Assembly: GCA_035378955.1 (NCBI GenBank)
Contig: DAOSUS010000106.1
Span: 1-8,341, forward strand
Direction: 5' to 3'
Origin: Candidatus Hydrogenedens sp.
Lineage (GTDB): Bacteria > Hydrogenedentota > Hydrogenedentia > Hydrogenedentales > Hydrogenedentaceae
DNA: 8,341 bases
Shown here: piece after piece, positions 5,353 to 8,341 of the stretch
Layout: every line of letters begins with the position of its first letter
Position numbering within the stretch: position 1 is the stretch's first letter
Made by a program: the position numbers and the translations under genes
The notes under the pieces: model-generated
What the model was told of the DNA's origin: nothing
What the model saw: the letters and a program-made list of their open reading frames with translations, nothing else
The model's database searches: none

Positions 5353-6357
5353 ATGAATCTTATTGCTGATGGGACACAAAATAGGGGGAAATTAGTATTA
5401 TATGGGTGGGATAATCTTTCTACAAATGATGGTCCGGGCGTTCGACTGGCTCTTTATTTCAAAGGATGTAGTTTATATTGTCCCTGGTGCTTAAATCCTT
5501 TTCTCCAGAAGGTAATGCCTGAAATACGATGGAAAAGCACAAATTGTATTCATGATTTTGAATGCATAAAAGAATGTAAAGAAAAAGCTATTCGGAACAT
5601 TAACAATACAATTGTCATTGATGGAGAAAAATGTAATTTTTGTGGTGCTTGTTGGGAAGTGTGTAAAAGGGAAAGTTTGAAACCTGCTGGGGATTATATT
5701 TCTATTGAACAAATTGTTTCTTTAGTTGAGTATGAAATAAATCTTCAAATTCCCCCTCGAAGTATAACATTAGGGGGAGGAGAGCCTTTACTTCAGGGTT
5801 ATCCTATGCTTAATTTGTTAGGAATGTTGAAAACACTTCCTATAAATCATATTCTCCTTACCAGTTGTGCCGCTGTGGATAATCAGGAACTATGGCGACA
5901 GTCTCTTAAATCTATTGACGGGGTATTACTTCAATTGTTCACAGTAGATAAAGATGTATGGCAAAGTGTTAGCAATGTTCCTTTTGAAGTTTATCTCCGT
6001 AATTTACATGACCTTGCTCTATCGGAAAAACCTATTTATATTCGCATTCCCATTGTTCCCGGTTTTACAAACTCTCCCAAAACGATATATAACTTATGTC
6101 TGTTTATAAAAGAATCTCTCCCCTATACAAAGCAGGTTGAATTTCGTGGGTATGTTCCCAATTCTTCATTTAAGAATCCTCTGTTTTCTTTAAGAGATAA
6201 CAATATAAGTTCTGAGGAAATAATAAAACTTTGTTCATTAGCCCACGAGATAGGTCTGAAAGAGGCTCATTGGCGGGGTAACCTACGAACACTTGATAAT
6301 GCTCCCTTGAACTATTCAATTTCTGAAAATAAAATGGATTTCAAATCGGATATTTAA
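5353..6357 (+). CDS. Radical SAM protein of the glycyl-radical-enzyme-activase type with a ferredoxin-like insert
   Basis: A 334-residue predicted iron-sulfur enzyme. NDGPGVRLALYFKGC followed by CSLYCPWC gives the CxxxCxxC radical SAM motif (C39, C43, C46) in the sequence setting of PflA-like activases. These use SAM to place a glycyl radical on a partner enzyme. Between it and GGGEPLLQ (141-148) is an insert with two ferredoxin-type motifs. The first is C65-xx-D68-xx-C71-xxx-C75, with Asp replacing the second Cys. The second is complete: C94, C97, C100, C104. RIPIVPGFTNSP (231-242) matches the RxPxIPGxND region. The usual DxK motif appears as LQLF (Q194, F196), the DTNG region as LTSC (169-172), and no PFH-type motif is seen near VEFRGY. 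No glycyl radical enzyme is in the window, so the substrate is unknown. The start was chosen from GGAGGG eight bases upstream; starting at 5161 would add 64 Lys/Asn/Ile-rich residues. Confidence 0.85.
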   Translation: MNLIADGTQNRGKLVLYGWDNLSTNDGPGVRLALYFKGCSLYCPWCLNPFLQKVMPEIRWKSTNCIHDFECIKECKEKAIRNINNTIVIDGEKCNFCGACWEVCKRESLKPAGDYISIEQIVSLVEYEINLQIPPRSITLGGGEPLLQGYPMLNLLGMLKTLPINHILLTSCAAVDNQELWRQSLKSIDGVLLQLFTVDKDVWQSVSNVPFEVYLRNLHDLALSEKPIYIRIPIVPGFTNSPKTIYNLCLFIKESLPYTKQVEFRGYVPNSSFKNPLFSLRDNNISSEEIIKLCSLAHEIGLKEAHWRGNLRTLDNAPLNYSISENKMDFKSDI

Positions 6358-6391
6358 GCCTCCCTCCCTTGTTTGGGAACTTATAAGAAAG

Positions 6392-6465
6392 TGGGCCCTG
6401 CAGGACTCGAACCTGCGACCAAGTGATTATGAGTCACCTGCTCTGACCTACTGAGCTAAGGGCCC
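6392..6465 (-). tRNA. tRNA with anticodon CAU, best read as tRNA-Ile2 (lysidine type)
   Basis: The minus strand folds as a full cloverleaf of 74 bases. It has a 7-bp acceptor stem GGGCCCT/AGGGCCC, D arm GCTC/GAGC, anticodon loop CTCATAA in the stem GGTGA/TCACT, T arm GCAGG-TTCGAGT-CCTGC, and discriminator A. CCA is not encoded. Anticodon CAU could be Met or Ile. The acceptor pairs C4-G69 and C5-G68 are known determinants for TilS, which converts C34 to lysidine. The segment GAGCAGG-GACTCATAATC-CTTGGTCGC closely resembles the E. coli tRNA-Ile2 sequence as I recall it, not elongator Met. It would then decode AUA. It lies 37 bases downstream of rpoD on the same strand, with no clear terminator between. 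Confidence 0.88.
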
Positions 6466-6502
6466 TAAAACGGAATTAGAGCGACAAATATTATATCGAT
6501 TT

Positions 6503-8200
6503 TTATTTTTTTATGCAACTTTCAATGAAGGGGAGCAACTCGCGTGCGCGCCATGTATGTCTTAATTTTCGTATGGCTTTCGCCTCAATCTGTCGGACAC
6601 GCTCACGGGTAACATTAAATACACTTCCCACTTCTTCTAATGTTCGAGAAAATCCGTCTCCCAAACCCCAACGTAAGCGAATTACTTTTTCTTCTCGTTC
6701 TGTTAAGGTCTTCAAAACTTCATTTATCTTATCAATAAACAAACGATATTGTGTTGTATCGGAAGGATTTTCTACATTTTCATCCACAATAAAATCACCA
6801 AATGTGGTATCGCCATCATCACCGATAGGGGTTTCTAAACTCATGGGGTCCTGCGATATTTTTCGGATAGAGTGAACGCGTTCAATAGGCAGTTCCATTT
6901 CATCTGCAATTTCTTCCACATTAGGTTCGCGTCCATATTTCTGGATTAGACTACGATTTGCTCTTGCTAATTTGTTTATGGATTCTATCATGTGAACAGG
7001 AATACGAATGGTTCGTGCCTGGTCTGCAATCGCACGGGTAATTGCCTGCCGTATCCACCATGTTGCATAGGTACTGAATTTATACCCTCGCCAGTACTCG
7101 AACTTATCTACTGCTTTAATTAGTCCGATGTTTCCTTCCTGTATCAGGTCTTCAAAAGACATGCCTCGATTGGTGTATTTTTTAGCAATACTTACGACCA
7201 GACGGAGGTTGGCTTCTACCAACTTTTGTTTCGTTTCATTTATTTTTTCTTCTTTTTCGCGGACTGTTCTAATAAGTTCTGTAATTTGTTCAAAATTCAT
7301 TTGTGCATCGCGTTGAATCTGATTGATTTTGGCCCTTGCCATCTCAACGCGTTGGGCACATTCATAGAAATACATAGCATCCGGGTCTTTTTTACTTTTT
7401 CTTCCGCGTCCCGAATGAGCTTTTTTAATAATCTCATCTGCGGTCAGACCAAATTCATGTTCCAATTGTATAATTTCATCACGCGCACTCAAAATACGCC
7501 GTTCTAATGCTTTAATTTTTCTACCAATTTTAACGATTTCTCTTGCACATAATGGGAAATTGCTTAATATTTGGTATTGTTTTTCTCTTAGCTCTTGAAT
7601 TTGTTTTTGCAATGTCTCAATATATTGAATTTTGCCTTTCTGTTTTGCTTTTTTCCGTGTTAATTTTTCATATTTCTTCTCTAATGCTTGTATTTGTTGA
7701 CGAATAACAGCCAATTGGTCAGCACTTTGTAATAATTGCTTCTTTAGTTTTTCCATTTTTGCGTTTTCACTGCATTCAATCACACGCGAGGGGTCTAACC
7801 GCCCGGAACGAATACGTGTTGCAATAAGGAAAAACTCATGCACCGTATAGGGAGCACTTAGCAAAACCCGAACCAATTCTTTTTCTGCCTCTTCGATATT
7901 TTTTGCGATACCCACTTCTTTTTCTTTTGTTAATAGAGGCACTTTTCCCATAGCTCTTAAATAGACACGGATGCCTTCATCGGGGCGAGAAGGAGTTTTT
8001 AACACTTCTGCTTTTTGAGCATCTGCGGAGACTACAGCACCTTTTATTAATGGTGCTTTTTCGTAACCCAAAGCACGCAGAGTCTCGCTTGGGCTTTCGT
8101 GGGCATCATAAAGCATCTCCAAAACAATAGATTCTTCCTCTTCGGGAATTGTGCTGTCCAGGTCTTTATATTTTTTCAAAACCTTTTGTTTTGTCGGCAT
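6503..8200 (-). CDS. rpoD: Primary RNA polymerase sigma factor (sigma-70/RpoD)
   Basis: A 565-residue group 1 sigma factor directing RNA polymerase to housekeeping promoters. Region 1.2 is at about 74-106 (DEGIRVYLRAMGKVPLLT). A long non-conserved region (about 107-325) includes a Lys/Glu/Gln-rich predicted coiled coil at about 145-235. Regions 2.1-2.4 (326-400) include LRLVVSIAKKY, FEDLIQEGNIGL and YATWWIRQAITRAI, the -10 contacting helix. Region 3 and the sigma finger follow (TPIGDDGDTTFGDF, 457-470). Region 4.2 (519-547) has the HTH LEEVGSVFNVTRERVRQIEA that reads the -35. The first 70 residues do not resemble a clear region 1.1. The family length is 360 to about 615 residues. Start ATG 8200 is preceded by AAGAGG, 8 bases upstream. 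The gene begins 5 bases after an upstream minus-strand frame and is followed by a tRNA gene; dnaG, a common neighbour, is not adjacent. Confidence 0.97.
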   Translation of the reverse strand: MPTKQKVLKKYKDLDSTIPEEEESIVLEMLYDAHESPSETLRALGYEKAPLIKGAVVSADAQKAEVLKTPSRPDEGIRVYLRAMGKVPLLTKEKEVGIAKNIEEAEKELVRVLLSAPYTVHEFFLIATRIRSGRLDPSRVIECSENAKMEKLKKQLLQSADQLAVIRQQIQALEKKYEKLTRKKAKQKGKIQYIETLQKQIQELREKQYQILSNFPLCAREIVKIGRKIKALERRILSARDEIIQLEHEFGLTADEIIKKAHSGRGRKSKKDPDAMYFYECAQRVEMARAKINQIQRDAQMNFEQITELIRTVREKEEKINETKQKLVEANLRLVVSIAKKYTNRGMSFEDLIQEGNIGLIKAVDKFEYWRGYKFSTYATWWIRQAITRAIADQARTIRIPVHMIESINKLARANRSLIQKYGREPNVEEIADEMELPIERVHSIRKISQDPMSLETPIGDDGDTTFGDFIVDENVENPSDTTQYRLFIDKINEVLKTLTEREEKVIRLRWGLGDGFSRTLEEVGSVFNVTRERVRQIEAKAIRKLRHTWRARELLPFIESCIKK

Positions 8201-8205
8201 ATTTT

Positions 8206-8341
8206 TTACCTCTTGTTTTTTATTTGAACACCAGAAATAGAGGGAACCGACATATTAAACGCACTAGCGTTTATAGCAATTGCTGCGTTTTTTCTTTTCG
8301 CCAAAGACTCTACGGTTTCTCCATGTGTAAAGTTATATGTG
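8206..8341 (-). CDS. C-terminal end of an upstream gene, resembling the start of a phosphodiester glycosidase (NAGPA/DUF2233) domain
   Basis: A frame open from the window edge (first full codon at 8340) ends at TAA 8208-8206, five bases before the rpoD ATG, with the rpoD ribosome binding site inside its last codons. The 44 residues include GETVESLAKRKNAAIAINAS followed by AFN. This resembles the NAGPA/DUF2233 motif (ET-x-x-x-x-AK-x-x-x-A-x-x-AINAS-x-F), from a family that includes GlcNAc-1-phosphodiester alpha-N-acetylglucosaminidase. In that family the motif is normally followed by well over 100 more residues, whereas here the frame closes about 17 residues later. The gene may be truncated or frameshifted, or the similarity may be superficial; a LysM-like reading of Y-N-F-x-x-GETVESLAK is the main alternative. 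Confidence 0.45.
   Translation of the reverse strand, partial: TYNFTHGETVESLAKRKNAAIAINASAFNMSVPSISGVQIKNKR

Noticed and set aside
5341..5390. AGGGCAA followed by GGGACACAAAA, recalling parts of the cyclic-di-GMP-I (GEMM) riboswitch core
   Set aside because: The matching pieces straddle the chosen start codon and lie in conserved protein-coding sequence. The flanking stems and tetraloop-receptor expected for that class cannot be drawn.
6365..6378. TCCC-TTGTTT-GGGA hairpin between the radical SAM gene and the tRNA as a terminator
   Set aside because: Only four base pairs and no T-run on either strand, so it does not meet the pattern of an intrinsic terminator.
6392..6465. Calling the CAU tRNA an initiator tRNA-fMet
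   Set aside because: The first acceptor pair is G1-C72, a normal pair, whereas bacterial initiators have an unpaired 1-72 position. The anticodon stem also lacks the three consecutive G-C pairs.
6513..6875. Open frame of about 120 codons on the + strand opposite rpoD
   Set aside because: It is antisense to the highly conserved regions 3-4 of the sigma factor, is Ser/Arg-rich as expected for a shadow frame, and matches no family I recognise.

Overview
The window looks like ordinary chromosomal DNA from an AT-rich, Gram-negative-type bacterium. Supporting signs are a predicted lipoprotein, a predicted exported SIMPL protein, and a primary sigma factor with a large non-conserved insert. The PIG-L deacetylase resembles members I associate with Planctomycetes/Verrucomicrobia-like and related uncultured lineages. 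That placement is inference only; no 16S or other decisive phylogenetic marker is present. I see no transposase, integrase, CRISPR array, phage gene or rRNA.

Layout. Bases 1-1966 (+) carry the C-terminal part of a D-3-phosphoglycerate dehydrogenase (serine synthesis) and a complete NADP-type isocitrate dehydrogenase (TCA cycle, 2-oxoglutarate/NADPH supply). Next on + is a small soluble orphan histidine-kinase-like protein with a TTG start; its ribosome binding site is half of a perfect 9-base inverted repeat. It abuts, with no spacer, a convergent three-gene minus-strand operon spanning 5074 down to 2831. That operon reads lipoprotein of unknown function, PIG-L (LmbE-type) deacetylase (4-base overlap), then SIMPL-domain exported protein (19-base gap). 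A very AT-rich divergent spacer with candidate back-to-back promoters separates it from a + strand radical SAM protein of the glycyl-radical-enzyme-activase type. Facing that gene on the minus strand are a tRNA with anticodon CAU (best read as tRNA-Ile2), the primary sigma factor gene rpoD upstream of it, and at the window edge the C-terminal end of a reading frame resembling the start of a phosphodiester glycosidase (NAGPA/DUF2233) domain.

The most unusual gene is the radical SAM protein. Its ferredoxin-like insert has an Asp in place of the second Cys of the first cluster motif, the pattern known from Pyrococcus furiosus ferredoxin. Several residues normally conserved in glycyl-radical activases (the DxK, DTNG and PFH-type motifs) are replaced. 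No glycyl radical enzyme gene lies in the window, so its substrate is unknown. I do not see a clear-cut new multi-gene system; the remaining findings are local oddities at the level of active-site residues, gene junctions and leader structure.
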